In this document: one piece after another, positions 1 to 7,887 of the stretch | Layout of the letters: each line of letters opens with the position of its first letter | Position numbering within the stretch: position 1 is the stretch's first letter | NCBI GenBank assembly: GCA_044375955.1 | Contig: JBILLS010000026.1 | Location: 1 to 27,453 of the forward strand | Reading direction: 5' to 3' | Source of the DNA: VGCC01 sp044375955 | GTDB lineage: Bacteria; Actinomycetota; Actinomycetes; S36-B12 | DNA length: 27,453 nt | Made by a program: the position numbers and the translations under genes | Notes under the pieces: generated by a model | The model's input: the letters and a program-made list of their open reading frames with translations, nothing else | Databases searched by the model: none | What the model was told of the DNA's origin: nothing

Positions 1-435
1 GTGAAGGGGATCCGGCCCGAGGACATCCCGGTCGGCGGCCTGGTCTCCGCCCTACCGGTCAACATCATGGAAATCCAGAAGGCTGAGCACAACCTTAATG
101 CCCGCGGGAAGGCCGCGATCATCCTGGTGAGAATGGACCCCAGCGAGATCCGGTCCCAGCAGGGTGAGGGCTGGGACTACCAGGGGATCCTGGCCTACTC
201 CAAGATCTGCACCCACGTGGGCTGCCCCATCGCCCTCTACGAGCACCGCACCCACCATCTGCTGTGCCCCTGCCACCAGTCCACCTTCGACCTGGCCGAC
301 TCCGGCGACGTGATCTTCGGCCCGGCGGCCCGGCGCATGCCGCAGTTGCCGATTGGCGTGGATGAGGAAGGATTCCTCGTGGCGAGGTCGGATTTCCAAG
401 AGCCCGTCGGGCCTAGTTTCTGGGAGCGTGGATGA
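1..435 (+). CDS. qcrA: Ubiquinol/menaquinol-cytochrome c reductase Rieske iron-sulfur subunit, C-terminal part
   Basis: This is the C-terminal 144 residues of the Rieske subunit of the actinobacterial bc1 complex, which passes electrons from menaquinol through a [2Fe-2S] cluster to cytochrome c. Both cluster boxes are visible: C-T-H-V-G-C at residues 70-75 and C-P-C-H at 89-92 of the visible part. C70, H72, C89 and H92 are the expected ligands, and C75 and C91 the expected stabilising disulfide. Actinobacterial QcrA is normally over 300 residues with N-terminal membrane helices, so the gene is cut by the window edge. The GTG at position 1 is most likely an internal valine codon. The stop overlaps the qcrB start by 4 nt (ATGA), so the two are one operon; qcrC would be expected just upstream. 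Confidence 0.96.
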   Translation: MKGIRPEDIPVGGLVSALPVNIMEIQKAEHNLNARGKAAIILVRMDPSEIRSQQGEGWDYQGILAYSKICTHVGCPIALYEHRTHHLLCPCHQSTFDLADSGDVIFGPAARRMPQLPIGVDEEGFLVARSDFQEPVGPSFWERG

Positions 436-2192
436 GCACCACCAGTCCTCTGGAGAAGCCTGCCCCCGTAGAGAAGGCGGGTGGCGCGGTCGCCACCTAC
501 GTCGATCAGCGCCTGGGCTCCAATAAGGCCCTCGGCAGGAGCCTCGGCAAGGTGTTCCCCGACCACTGGTCGTTCATGCTCGGCGAAATCGTGCTCTACA
601 GCTTCATCGTGGTCCTGCTGACCGGCGTGTACCTGACCCTGTTCTTCAAGCCGTCCATGATCGAGGTGGTCTACGACGGCTCCTACGTCCCGCTCAAGGG
701 CGTGATGATGTCGGAGGCCTACGCGTCCTCGCTGGACATCTCCTTCGACGTACGTGGAGGCCTGCTCATCCGCCAGATGCACCACTGGGCGGCGCTGATC
801 TTCGTGGCCGCCATGGCCGTGCATGCCTTCCGTGTCTTCTTCACCGGTGCCTACCGCAAGCCGCGCGAGCTCAACTGGATCATCGGCGTGGTTCTGCTGA
901 CCCTGGCGCTGGCCGCCGGCTTCACCGGCTACTCCCTCCCCGACGACCTGCTCTCCGGCACCGGCCTGCAGATCATCCGCGGCATCATCCAGGCGATCCC
1001 GGTCGTGGGCACGTGGTTGGCGTTCTTCGTCTTCGGTGGCGAATATCCGGGGACCGACATCATCTCCCGCCTCTATTCGGCCCACATTCTCCTGGTACCC
1101 GGCTTGATCCTGGCCGTCGTCACGGTCCACCTGATGATGGTCTGGGTGCAGAAGCACACCCAGTACCCGGGCCCGGGCCGCACCAACGACAACGTCGTGG
1201 GCTACCCGCTCATGCCGGTCTACATGGCCAAGGCGGGCGGCTTCTTCTTCGTGGTCTTCGGGATCATCGCCCTCATCGGCGGACTGGTGACGATCAACCC
1301 GATCTGGATCTTCGGTCCCTACACCCCCGATCAGGTCACCGCGGGCACACAGCCCGACTGGTACATCGGGTGGCTCGACGGCGCCCTGCGCCTCATGCCC
1401 AACTGGGAGACCGTCGTCGCCGGCTACACCATCTCGTGGAACATCCTCATCCCCGCGGTGATCATCCCGGGCATCCTCTTCACGCTCATGGCGCTCTACC
1501 CGTTCATCGAGGCCTGGGTCACCGGTGACAAGCGCGAGCACAATCTGCTCGAGCGTCCGCGCAACGCCCCGGTCCGCACCGGAATCGGCGTGATGGCCAT
1601 CGTGTTCTACGGCCTGCTGTGGCTGGGTGGCGGAAACGACATCTTCGCCGTGGCGTTCAACATGTCGATCAACTCCGTGTCCTGGGCCCTGCGCATCCTC
1701 CTGATCGTGGCCCCACCGATCGCGTTCATCGTCACTAAGCGGATCTGCCTGGGTCTCCAGCGCAAGGATCGCGAGAAGCTGCTGCACGGCTACGAGTCCG
1801 GTCGTGTCCTCCGCCTCCCCCATGGCGAGTTCATCGAGGTCCACCAGCCCATCAACGTCAAGGAGATGGCGGTCATCACCTCGAAGACCGACCACCAGGT
1901 CCTGCCAGCCCCCCAGAAGACGGATGCGGATGGCGTGCGCAACCCGAAGTACCTCGTCCACACGCTCCGACACCGCCTCAGCAACTTCTTCTACGGCGAC
2001 AACGTGCAGAAGCCGACCGCTGCCGAGATTGAGCACGGCCAGCACCACGCGGCCGAGCAGGCTGCGATCGAGGCCCCGCTACACGAGTACGAGGATCGCG
2101 ACGTGATCTACAACGCGCACGGCGGAGTGCTGCACCACCCGGGCATGCCGAAAACGAACGCCGAGCAGATCGCGGAAGAGTCCCGCAACTAG
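432..2192 (+). CDS. qcrB: Cytochrome bc1 complex cytochrome b subunit
   Basis: Membrane cytochrome b of the bc1 complex (586 residues), carrying both b hemes and the quinol sites. The four heme-ligand histidines are visible as two spaced pairs, H117/H131 and H218/H233, in adjacent hydrophobic helices. P-D-W at 308-310 occupies the place of the PEWY motif in the ef loop of the quinol-oxidising site. Several further membrane helices follow to about residue 430. The roughly 150-residue hydrophilic tail, ending near 586, is typical of actinobacterial QcrB and absent from proteobacterial cytochrome b. The ATG overlaps the qcrA stop by 4 nt, indicating translational coupling. Its TAG stop shares three bases with the stop of the convergent PAP2 gene. 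It should work with the aa3 oxidase encoded by ctaC-ctaD-ctaF nearby as an actinobacterial bc1-aa3 supercomplex. Confidence 0.97.
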   Translation: MSTTSPLEKPAPVEKAGGAVATYVDQRLGSNKALGRSLGKVFPDHWSFMLGEIVLYSFIVVLLTGVYLTLFFKPSMIEVVYDGSYVPLKGVMMSEAYASSLDISFDVRGGLLIRQMHHWAALIFVAAMAVHAFRVFFTGAYRKPRELNWIIGVVLLTLALAAGFTGYSLPDDLLSGTGLQIIRGIIQAIPVVGTWLAFFVFGGEYPGTDIISRLYSAHILLVPGLILAVVTVHLMMVWVQKHTQYPGPGRTNDNVVGYPLMPVYMAKAGGFFFVVFGIIALIGGLVTINPIWIFGPYTPDQVTAGTQPDWYIGWLDGALRLMPNWETVVAGYTISWNILIPAVIIPGILFTLMALYPFIEAWVTGDKREHNLLERPRNAPVRTGIGVMAIVFYGLLWLGGGNDIFAVAFNMSINSVSWALRILLIVAPPIAFIVTKRICLGLQRKDREKLLHGYESGRVLRLPHGEFIEVHQPINVKEMAVITSKTDHQVLPAPQKTDADGVRNPKYLVHTLRHRLSNFFYGDNVQKPTAAEIEHGQHHAAEQAAIEAPLHEYEDRDVIYNAHGGVLHHPGMPKTNAEQIAEESRN

Positions 2193-3034
2193 CTGCGCAC
2201 CGCGTCCACCGCTTGCAGCGCACGTGAGAACACGCTGACCGCCGTCGCGGCCCACGCGAAGATCACGATCTTCACCGAGAAGAGTGCGAATGCACCCTGG
2301 GCATCAGGGTGCGCGAGCATCAGCACGAAGACGCCAGCCGCGAAGACCGCGATAGCCACACCCACGTAGGGGACCAGGCGCATCGCGGTGGGGGCGGGGA
2401 GCACCACGGTGGATCGCCGCACGAGAAAGGCCGCGGTAAGGCTCATCCCGACCGTGGCCAGGGCGATTCCGGCGAACGCATCGCTGGGTCGATGCCATCC
2501 GGCGGTGACCACCCCGCCGGTGACCACGACGATCGCACCGATTCCTGCCATGGCGACCCAAGGACGCACCGCGATGGGGACTAGGAACACCGCGCCGAGC
2601 ACGAGTGCCGTCACGAACGTCGAGTGCCCACTGGGCAGCGTGTTCAGTCCCTCCTTCGCCCCCATCAGCGACTCCACCTCCGTAGCCAGAACGGGCCGTG
2701 CAAGGACGCGCTTGAGCACTTCGGCCGCGAGGATGCAGGCGAGGAATGCCCCGGTGACCACGAGGCCTGCCCGCCATTGGTGCCGAACTGCAGCGATGAG
2801 AAGGAGGGCCACCGCACCCAGGAGGAACACCCGGATGTCGATGGCCTCCAGGAACCGCTTGTCGAAGACCCGGATGACCCGTGACTCGGAGACTCTGCCC
2901 AGGTACGCGGCGTCACCGACCGTCTGACCTACGGTCGTCCGCACACCGAGCAGGTAGGCCGCCACCAGGAGGACCGACGCCACCAGCGCCAGGTGCCGGA
3001 GACGCCGGGCGCTGTCCGAGAGAACGTCACGCAC
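2189..3034 (-). CDS. PAP2-family membrane phosphatase
   Basis: Type 2 phosphatidic acid phosphatase-like integral membrane protein (281 residues). The family hydrolyses lipid phosphates or pyrophosphates such as phosphatidate or undecaprenyl pyrophosphate at the membrane surface; the substrate here cannot be read from sequence. The phosphatase signature is present: K108 with R113-P114 (a spacing shorter than the usual KX6RP), P-S-G-H at 134-137 and a third box G-W-H181-R-P-S-D185. H137 and H181 are the expected catalytic histidines. Hydrophobic segments occur near residues 15-30, 68-83, 90-105, 140-175, 186-205 and 222-265. It lies between the bc1 genes and the oxidase genes and is transcribed in the oxidase direction, 36 nt after ctaF, so it could be the last gene of that operon. 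I infer no direct respiratory role. Confidence 0.88.
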   Translation of the reverse strand: MRDVLSDSARRLRHLALVASVLLVAAYLLGVRTTVGQTVGDAAYLGRVSESRVIRVFDKRFLEAIDIRVFLLGAVALLLIAAVRHQWRAGLVVTGAFLACILAAEVLKRVLARPVLATEVESLMGAKEGLNTLPSGHSTFVTALVLGAVFLVPIAVRPWVAMAGIGAIVVVTGGVVTAGWHRPSDAFAGIALATVGMSLTAAFLVRRSTVVLPAPTAMRLVPYVGVAIAVFAAGVFVLMLAHPDAQGAFALFSVKIVIFAWAATAVSVFSRALQAVDAVRS

Positions 3035-3070
3035 CCGCGAACCCTAGGGCCGCGGGACTGCCACCGAGGA

Positions 3071-3466
3071 TCAGTGGGCGAATTCGCCCCGGTAGTACTC
3101 GAAGAGCCAGCCGACCAGGCCGATCAGCAGGATGAACACCCCGACGATCAGCAGCCACACCGCGAAGATCAGCCCCAGGGCGATCACCGCCGCCCCGCCC
3201 GCGACGGGCAGGGGCCACCAGGAATGCGGGCTGAAGAAGCCGTACTCGGGGTCCGCCTCATCGATGTCGGCATCGGAGCGGTCCTCCGGACGCGGGTAGA
3301 CGCGCTTGGAGGTGTACCAGAGGTAGAAGGCGACAAGGAAGGCCAGCGCACCGGTCAGGGCGAGTGCCGTGGTGCCCACCTCGTCGCGGCTGAAGTACCA
3401 GTAGACGCCCGAGACGGCGGCGAAGAAGAGGAACCCCAGGGCGAAGAAGAACGACTCGAGTCTCAT
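3071..3466 (-). CDS. ctaF: Cytochrome c oxidase subunit 4 (actinobacterial CtaF)
   Basis: Small membrane subunit (131 residues) of the actinobacterial aa3-type cytochrome c oxidase. The N-terminal segment (about residues 1-25) and the next one (about 33-50) are hydrophobic. A charged loop containing P-E-Y-G-F-F-S-P-H-S-W-W-P follows (about 73-85), then a hydrophobic stretch at about 87-122. This arrangement and length match the CtaF family, which has no close relative in proteobacterial oxidases and is a good marker for Actinomycetota. Its ATG overlaps the ctaD stop by 4 nt, so the subunits are translationally coupled. It carries no redox centre and is presumed structural. Confidence 0.94.
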   Translation of the reverse strand: MRLESFFFALGFLFFAAVSGVYWYFSRDEVGTTALALTGALAFLVAFYLWYTSKRVYPRPEDRSDADIDEADPEYGFFSPHSWWPLPVAGGAAVIALGLIFAVWLLIVGVFILLIGLVGWLFEYYRGEFAH

Positions 3467-5160
3467 TGCGTGCCACCGGTCACGCTGGGCTTATGCACGC
3501 CGGCCGGGGCCAGTTCCGGATGGTGGAGGTCGAAGGCCGGGCGCTCGCTGCGGATGCGCGGGAGGGAGGTGAAGTTGTGACGGGGAGGCGGGCAGCTGGT
3601 CGCCCACTCCAGGGAGCCACCCCACCCCCACGGGTCATCGACCTTCACCTTCGGTGCGTACTTCGTCGTGACGAAGACGTTCCAGAAGAAGAAGATGCTC
3701 GAGAGACCGAGGATGGCCGCGCCCACGCTCGAGACCGTGTTGAGGAACGTGAAGTCGTCGGAGGGCAGGTAGTCACCGTAGCGGCGAGGCATGCCCTGGA
3801 CCCCCAGCCAGTGCTGCACGAGGAAGGTCACCTGGAAGCCGATGAACAGCATCCAGAAGTGGATCTTGCCCAGGCGCTCGTTGAGCATCTTGCCCGTCAT
3901 CTTCGGCCACCAGAAGTAGAGGCCGGCGAAGAACATGAACACCACGGTGCCGAAGACCGTGTAGTGGAAGTGGGCGACCACGAAGTAGGAGTCGGAGACG
4001 TGGAAGTCCAGCGGCGGCGAGGACAGGATGATGCCGGTCAGGCCACCGAAGAGGAACGTGACGAGGAAGCCCATCGTCCACAGCATCGGCGTATCGAAGC
4101 TGACCGATCCCTTCCACATCGTGCCGATCCAGTTGAAGAATTTGACGCCCGTGGGCACGGCGATGAGCATCGTCATGAGGGCGAAGAACGGCAGGTAGAC
4201 CGACCCGGTCACGTACATGTGGTGCGCCCAGACGGCGACCGACAGGGCGCCGATGGCCATGGTCGCGAAGACCAGGCCCTTGTAGCCGAAGATCGGCTTA
4301 CGTGCGAAGACCGGAATGATCTCGCTGGCGATTCCGAAGAATGGCAGCGCAAGGATGTAGACCTCAGGGTGACCGAAGAACCAGAAGAGATGCTGCCAGA
4401 GGATGGCACCACCGTTCTCCGCCTCGAAAACGACCGCCCCGTACTGCCGGTCGATGAAGGCCATGGACAGCGCCGCCGCCAGAACCGGGAACGCAATGAG
4501 CACTAGGACGCTGGTGATGAACACCGTCCAGGTGAAGATCGGCATCCGGAACATCGTCATTCCCGGTGCACGCATCGTGAAGATCGTGGTGATGAAGTTC
4601 ACGCCGCCGAGGATGGTGCCGAGACCACCCAGCGCGAGACCCAGGAGCCAGAGGTCGGCACCGACCTCCGGGGAGTTCACCGCATTGCTCAGCGGCGCGT
4701 AGGCGAACCACCCGAAAGCGGCCGCTCCGCCGGGGGTGAAGAAGCCCAGCGCGACGATCAGGCCACCGAAGAGGAACAGCCAATAGCCCAGCATGTTCAG
4801 ACGGGGGAAGGCAACGTCAGGGGCACCGATCTGCAGGGGCATGATCACGTTTCCGAAGCCGACGAACAGCGGCGTGGCGAACAGGAACAACATGATCGTG
4901 CCGTGCATGGTGAAGAGCTGGTTGTACTGCTCGAGGGAGATCATCTGGAGCCCGGGCACAGCCAACTCCGCCCGGATCGCAAGTGCCATGGCGCCTGCGA
5001 GGAAGAACCAGATCGTCGAGGTGATCAGGTACATGTAGCCGATCGTCTTGTGATCCGTGGAGGTGATCCAACTGACGATCACCGAGCCCAGCGGCTTCTT
5101 GCGGGGACGGGGAGCAGGCGGGGTCGAGGCGGCTGCTGCCGGCTCGTTCAGGATCGTCAT
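3463..5160 (-). CDS. ctaD: Cytochrome c oxidase subunit I (aa3 type)
   Basis: Catalytic heme-copper oxidase subunit (565 residues) that reduces O2 to water and pumps protons. All metal ligands are visible: H86 and H399 for heme a, H397 for heme a3, and H264, H313 and H314 for CuB. The H264-P-E-V-Y268 motif supplies the His-Tyr cross-link. The D-pathway aspartate is D115 in the A-P-D-V-A-F-P-R motif, and K338 in P-T-G-V-K is the K-channel lysine, so this is a canonical A-type oxidase. The first 25 or so residues form a Pro/Lys/Arg-rich cytoplasmic tail. It follows ctaC with a 4-nt overlap and overlaps ctaF by 4 nt. The expected ctaE (subunit III) is absent from the window; in actinobacteria it usually sits upstream of qcrC. 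Confidence 0.98.
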   Translation of the reverse strand: MTILNEPAAAASTPPAPRPRKKPLGSVIVSWITSTDHKTIGYMYLITSTIWFFLAGAMALAIRAELAVPGLQMISLEQYNQLFTMHGTIMLFLFATPLFVGFGNVIMPLQIGAPDVAFPRLNMLGYWLFLFGGLIVALGFFTPGGAAAFGWFAYAPLSNAVNSPEVGADLWLLGLALGGLGTILGGVNFITTIFTMRAPGMTMFRMPIFTWTVFITSVLVLIAFPVLAAALSMAFIDRQYGAVVFEAENGGAILWQHLFWFFGHPEVYILALPFFGIASEIIPVFARKPIFGYKGLVFATMAIGALSVAVWAHHMYVTGSVYLPFFALMTMLIAVPTGVKFFNWIGTMWKGSVSFDTPMLWTMGFLVTFLFGGLTGIILSSPPLDFHVSDSYFVVAHFHYTVFGTVVFMFFAGLYFWWPKMTGKMLNERLGKIHFWMLFIGFQVTFLVQHWLGVQGMPRRYGDYLPSDDFTFLNTVSSVGAAILGLSSIFFFWNVFVTTKYAPKVKVDDPWGWGGSLEWATSCPPPRHNFTSLPRIRSERPAFDLHHPELAPAGVHKPSVTGGTQ

Positions 5161-5990
5161 AGCAACCGCTCCCCGGGACGCTGTCCCTCATCTGTCGAAA
5201 GTTCGCTGTCGATGAAGCCCGTTTGGCCGATCTCGCGCAGACCCTCGATGTAGGCATCGAACTCGTCGCGCTCGACCACCTTGACCTCGAAGAGCATGCG
5301 GGCGTGGTCGGTCCCGCACAACTCCGCGCACTTGCCGACGAAGGTGCCGATCTTGTCGGGGGTGAGCTCGAAGACGTTGGTCTTGCCCGGGATCACGTCC
5401 ATCTTGAACAGCCAGTTGGGCACCCAGAAGGAGTGGATGACGTCGGGGGAGGTGAGCTCGAAGCGCACCTTCTCGTCGACGGGGAGGACCAGGACCGGAG
5501 GTTCGCCCACGGAATCCTCGCCCTGCGGCATACCCGTGGCGTAGACGTTCTCGTCCAGGTAGTTGAAGGCCCAGGACCAGCGGAAGCCGACGACGTTGAC
5601 CGTCTGCTTCTGATCGTTCTCCAAGGTGAGCAACTCGGTCTGGTCCCTGGCCGTGAACCAGAACAGGCCGAGGATCATGATCAGCGGGACCACCGTGTAG
5701 AGGACCTCGATCGGGAGGTTGTACTTGGTCTGGACCGGGATCTCGTCCTTGTGGCGGCGGCGGTAGGCGATGGCAGCCCAGAGCATCAGTCCCCAGGTGA
5801 CGATGCCCACACCCCAGGCCGCGATCCACGAGCCGTTCCAGAGGTTGAGCATGATCGGCGCTTCCTTGCTCGCCGGCTCGGGCATGTCGAAGAAGAACGC
5901 CTCATTGGCGGTGCAACCGGACGTCAGCAACACCAGTCCGAGCGCCCCGAGAACCAGGACCGAGGAGCGTCCCCACCGCCGGCTTTCCAT
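5157..5990 (-). CDS. ctaC: Cytochrome c oxidase subunit II, lipoprotein with CuA site
   Basis: Subunit II of the aa3 oxidase (277 residues from the chosen start). It accepts electrons from cytochrome c at a binuclear CuA centre outside the membrane. The ATG at 5990 gives a signal peptide ending in a lipobox-like L-T-S-G-C26, so the mature protein is probably a lipoprotein. Two transmembrane helices follow, at about 54-76 and 93-113. The CuA ligands are complete: H186, C221, E223, C225, H229 and M232, the last five within C-A-E-L-C-G-T-D-H-A-R-M. The reading frame stays open up to an ATG at 6254, but that extension lacks a signal and would overlap the divergent NifS-like gene, so I reject it. 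A GGGAAGG sequence lies 13 nt before the ATG, a rather long spacing. Confidence 0.95.
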   Translation of the reverse strand: MESRRWGRSSVLVLGALGLVLLTSGCTANEAFFFDMPEPASKEAPIMLNLWNGSWIAAWGVGIVTWGLMLWAAIAYRRRHKDEIPVQTKYNLPIEVLYTVVPLIMILGLFWFTARDQTELLTLENDQKQTVNVVGFRWSWAFNYLDENVYATGMPQGEDSVGEPPVLVLPVDEKVRFELTSPDVIHSFWVPNWLFKMDVIPGKTNVFELTPDKIGTFVGKCAELCGTDHARMLFEVKVVERDEFDAYIEGLREIGQTGFIDSELSTDEGQRPGERLL

Positions 5991-6087
5991 GCTGAGATCG
6001 AGGCCTTCCCTGCCGCATCCGTTGTGCTGGCAGACTAGCGCACGCGGGTGCCCAATTCCCTCCTGGGCCGTGAGGCGGAAACAGGAC

Positions 6088-7236
6088 ATGTCAGACACAT
6101 CACATCCGCATCCGGACACCCTGTTCCGACCCCCCGCGGGGTACCTGGACGCGGTCGGTGGACAGCCCAGTGCCGACCCCGTCCACGGTTCCATGACGGC
6201 CGCACTCGAGCGCGCCTGGTCCGACCCGGCTCGACTCCACCACCCCGGACGCACCGCCGGTGCGATCCTCGACGCCTCACGCGCATCCCTCGCCGGTTAC
6301 CTCGGGGTTCGCCCCGCCGACGTCTACCTGGCGGGCAGCGCGGCCGAGGGCCTGGCGATGGTGATCGGTGGCGTGACGCGGGCCCGGCTGGCAGCGGGAT
6401 GCCGGCCGCGCATCGTGCATACCGCCGTGGAGTCCTTCGCCGTGATGGGGGCCTGCGCGGCCATCACGGGAGCGGAGGTCATCGTCGTCGACGTCACAGC
6501 CACCGGCGCCGTCGATCCGGCGACCCTCGAGTCCGCGCTCACCGCGGACACGGCGCTCGTGTGCGTCCAAGCGGCGAATGCGGAGATCGGAACCCGGCAG
6601 CCACTCGCCGCGATCCACGCCCTCTGCCAGGAGCACGGTGTCCCCCTCGTCGTCGACGCCGCGCAGGTGATCGGCCACGATCCGGTTCCCACGGCCTGGG
6701 ATGTGCTGGTGTGCGCGGGCCGCGATTGGGGCGGAGTCCCGGGGGCTGCCGTCGTTGCGGTGCGCCCGGGTGTCCGGTGGGACCCACCCTTGGCACCCGA
6801 TCGCGGGTGGCTGGGCGGATTCCCCAACATCCCTGCAGCAGCAGCCTGCGGCAGCGCCCTGGAACTCCTCGCCCCCCATGTCGAGTCGATGGCCAGGGAC
6901 CACCGCGACCTCATCGCGAAACTGCGCGACGCGCTCCCAGAGCGCATCCCCGGCCTCGTCGTCCTCGGCGACCCCGACGACCGACTCCCCCACATCGTGA
7001 CGATGGTGCTGGAGTCCGGCGTGGGTGAAGAGGTCGTCATCGCACTCGGCAAGCGCGGTATCTCGATCGCGAGTGGATCCGCGTGCACGGCCGACGCGGC
7101 GCGCGCCAGTCACGTGGTCGAGGCCCTCGGTTACCGAGGGCTGGCCAGTATCCGAGTATCCCTCCCCTTCGGCTGCACAGCGCAGACCATTGATGACTTC
7201 GCTGACGCGCTCTGCGAGGTCGTCAGCCCCGGCTGA
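6088..7236 (+). CDS. NifS-like (class V aminotransferase fold) protein lacking the PLP lysine
   Basis: The 382-residue protein has the overall plan of group I cysteine desulfurases, which release sulfur from cysteine using PLP, but key positions differ. Preserved are D190 and Q193 in V-D-A-A-Q (cofactor-facing Asp/Gln), N164-A-E-I-G-T, and the mobile-loop cysteine C333 in G-S-A-C-T. Where the Schiff-base lysine normally lies (S-x-H-K-x-x-G), the sequence reads C-A-G-R212-D-W-G-G. The histidine that stacks on PLP (normally E-H) is S116, and the usual G-T-x-N phosphate loop reads G-G-F-P-N. The start at 6088 has a GAGG about 12 nt upstream; the frame extends upstream only into the divergent ctaC. 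Similar proteins in Streptomyces, as I recall, carry a TusA domain; this one does not. The 3' end overlaps aat by 14 nt in convergent orientation. Function uncertain. Confidence 0.85.
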   Translation: MSDTSHPHPDTLFRPPAGYLDAVGGQPSADPVHGSMTAALERAWSDPARLHHPGRTAGAILDASRASLAGYLGVRPADVYLAGSAAEGLAMVIGGVTRARLAAGCRPRIVHTAVESFAVMGACAAITGAEVIVVDVTATGAVDPATLESALTADTALVCVQAANAEIGTRQPLAAIHALCQEHGVPLVVDAAQVIGHDPVPTAWDVLVCAGRDWGGVPGAAVVAVRPGVRWDPPLAPDRGWLGGFPNIPAAAACGSALELLAPHVESMARDHRDLIAKLRDALPERIPGLVVLGDPDDRLPHIVTMVLESGVGEEVVIALGKRGISIASGSACTADAARASHVVEALGYRGLASIRVSLPFGCTAQTIDDFADALCEVVSPG

Positions 7237-7885
7237 GGAACTCTCCGCTGGCGAGGGCGATGGCCAGCATCGCGAGGTATCGATCCCGTGGGACGTCGAC
7301 GACGCCGAGGCTCGCCAGATGATCCGTGCTCCACTGCACATCCAGGAGTCGCGCGCCCGGGCATTGCGTCAAGGTCGCGACGAGGTGCATGAGAGCGACC
7401 TTGGAGGCGTCGCGGGCGCGGTGGAACATCGACTCGCCAGCGAAGAGCCCGCCGATCTCGACGCCGTAGAGCCCGCCGACCAATTCCCCATCGTGATCCC
7501 AGGTCTCGACCGAGTGCGCGAACCCGAGCGCGTGCAGTTCCACGTACGCCGCGGTGATCTCGGGCGTGATCCAACCTTTCGGCCGTGCCGGATCGGCGCA
7601 GCCCCGGATCACACCCTCGAAATCGGTGTCGATGGTGCAGCGGTAGCGCCGCATCGACGAGCGCAGGCTGTCGCTGATGCGCACGGCATCGAGCGGGAGG
7701 ATCCCGCGTGGGTCCGGTGACCACCACGCGAGGGTGTCGTCGAGGTGCATCGGGAACATGCCACGCGCGTAGGCGTGAAGGACGGTACCCGGATCGAGGT
7801 CACCGCCGAGCGCGACAACGTCGTCACCAGGCTGCCCATCCCGTGGATCGGGCAGCTGCCATAGCGGTGACGGCAGTGGGCGCAC
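7223..7885 (-). CDS. aat: Leucyl/phenylalanyl-tRNA--protein transferase
   Basis: Aat (220 residues, normal for the family) transfers Leu or Phe from aminoacyl-tRNA to the N-terminus of proteins starting with Arg or Lys, marking them for ClpS/ClpAP-type degradation (bacterial N-degron pathway). The conserved blocks are in order: Y-A-R-G-M-F-P-M near residues 39-46, W-W-S-P-D-P-R-G-I-L-P, then G-W-I-T-P-E, L-H-x-x-G-F-A-H-S-V-E, G-G-L-Y-G-V-x-I-G and F-A-G-E-S-M-F. It starts with GTG only 2 nt after the adenosine kinase stop, so the two are cotranscribed. The C-terminal codons overlap the convergent NifS-like gene by 14 nt. Confidence 0.95.
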   Translation of the reverse strand: MRPLPSPLWQLPDPRDGQPGDDVVALGGDLDPGTVLHAYARGMFPMHLDDTLAWWSPDPRGILPLDAVRISDSLRSSMRRYRCTIDTDFEGVIRGCADPARPKGWITPEITAAYVELHALGFAHSVETWDHDGELVGGLYGVEIGGLFAGESMFHRARDASKVALMHLVATLTQCPGARLLDVQWSTDHLASLGVVDVPRDRYLAMLAIALASGEFLSRG

Positions 7886-7887
7886 CG

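Noticed and set aside
237..2048. Long open frame (603 codons) on the minus strand opposite qcrA/qcrB
   Set aside because: It is the antisense of a clear cytochrome b gene; its product is rich in Asp, Gly, His, Arg and Val without any recognisable domain, as expected for a shadow frame in GC-rich DNA.
3466..4506. 346-codon plus-strand frame opposite ctaD
   Set aside because: Extremely rich in Glu, Asp, His and Arg with no hydrophobic core; it is the antisense of the oxidase subunit I gene.
5991..6087. Divergent promoter region between ctaC and the NifS-like gene
   Set aside because: Promoters must lie here or inside the neighbouring genes, but no -35/-10 pair with proper spacing could be supported on either strand.
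5991..6254. N-terminal extension of ctaC up to an ATG at 6254
   Set aside because: It would add 88 residues before a perfect lipoprotein signal peptide and overlap the divergent NifS-like gene.
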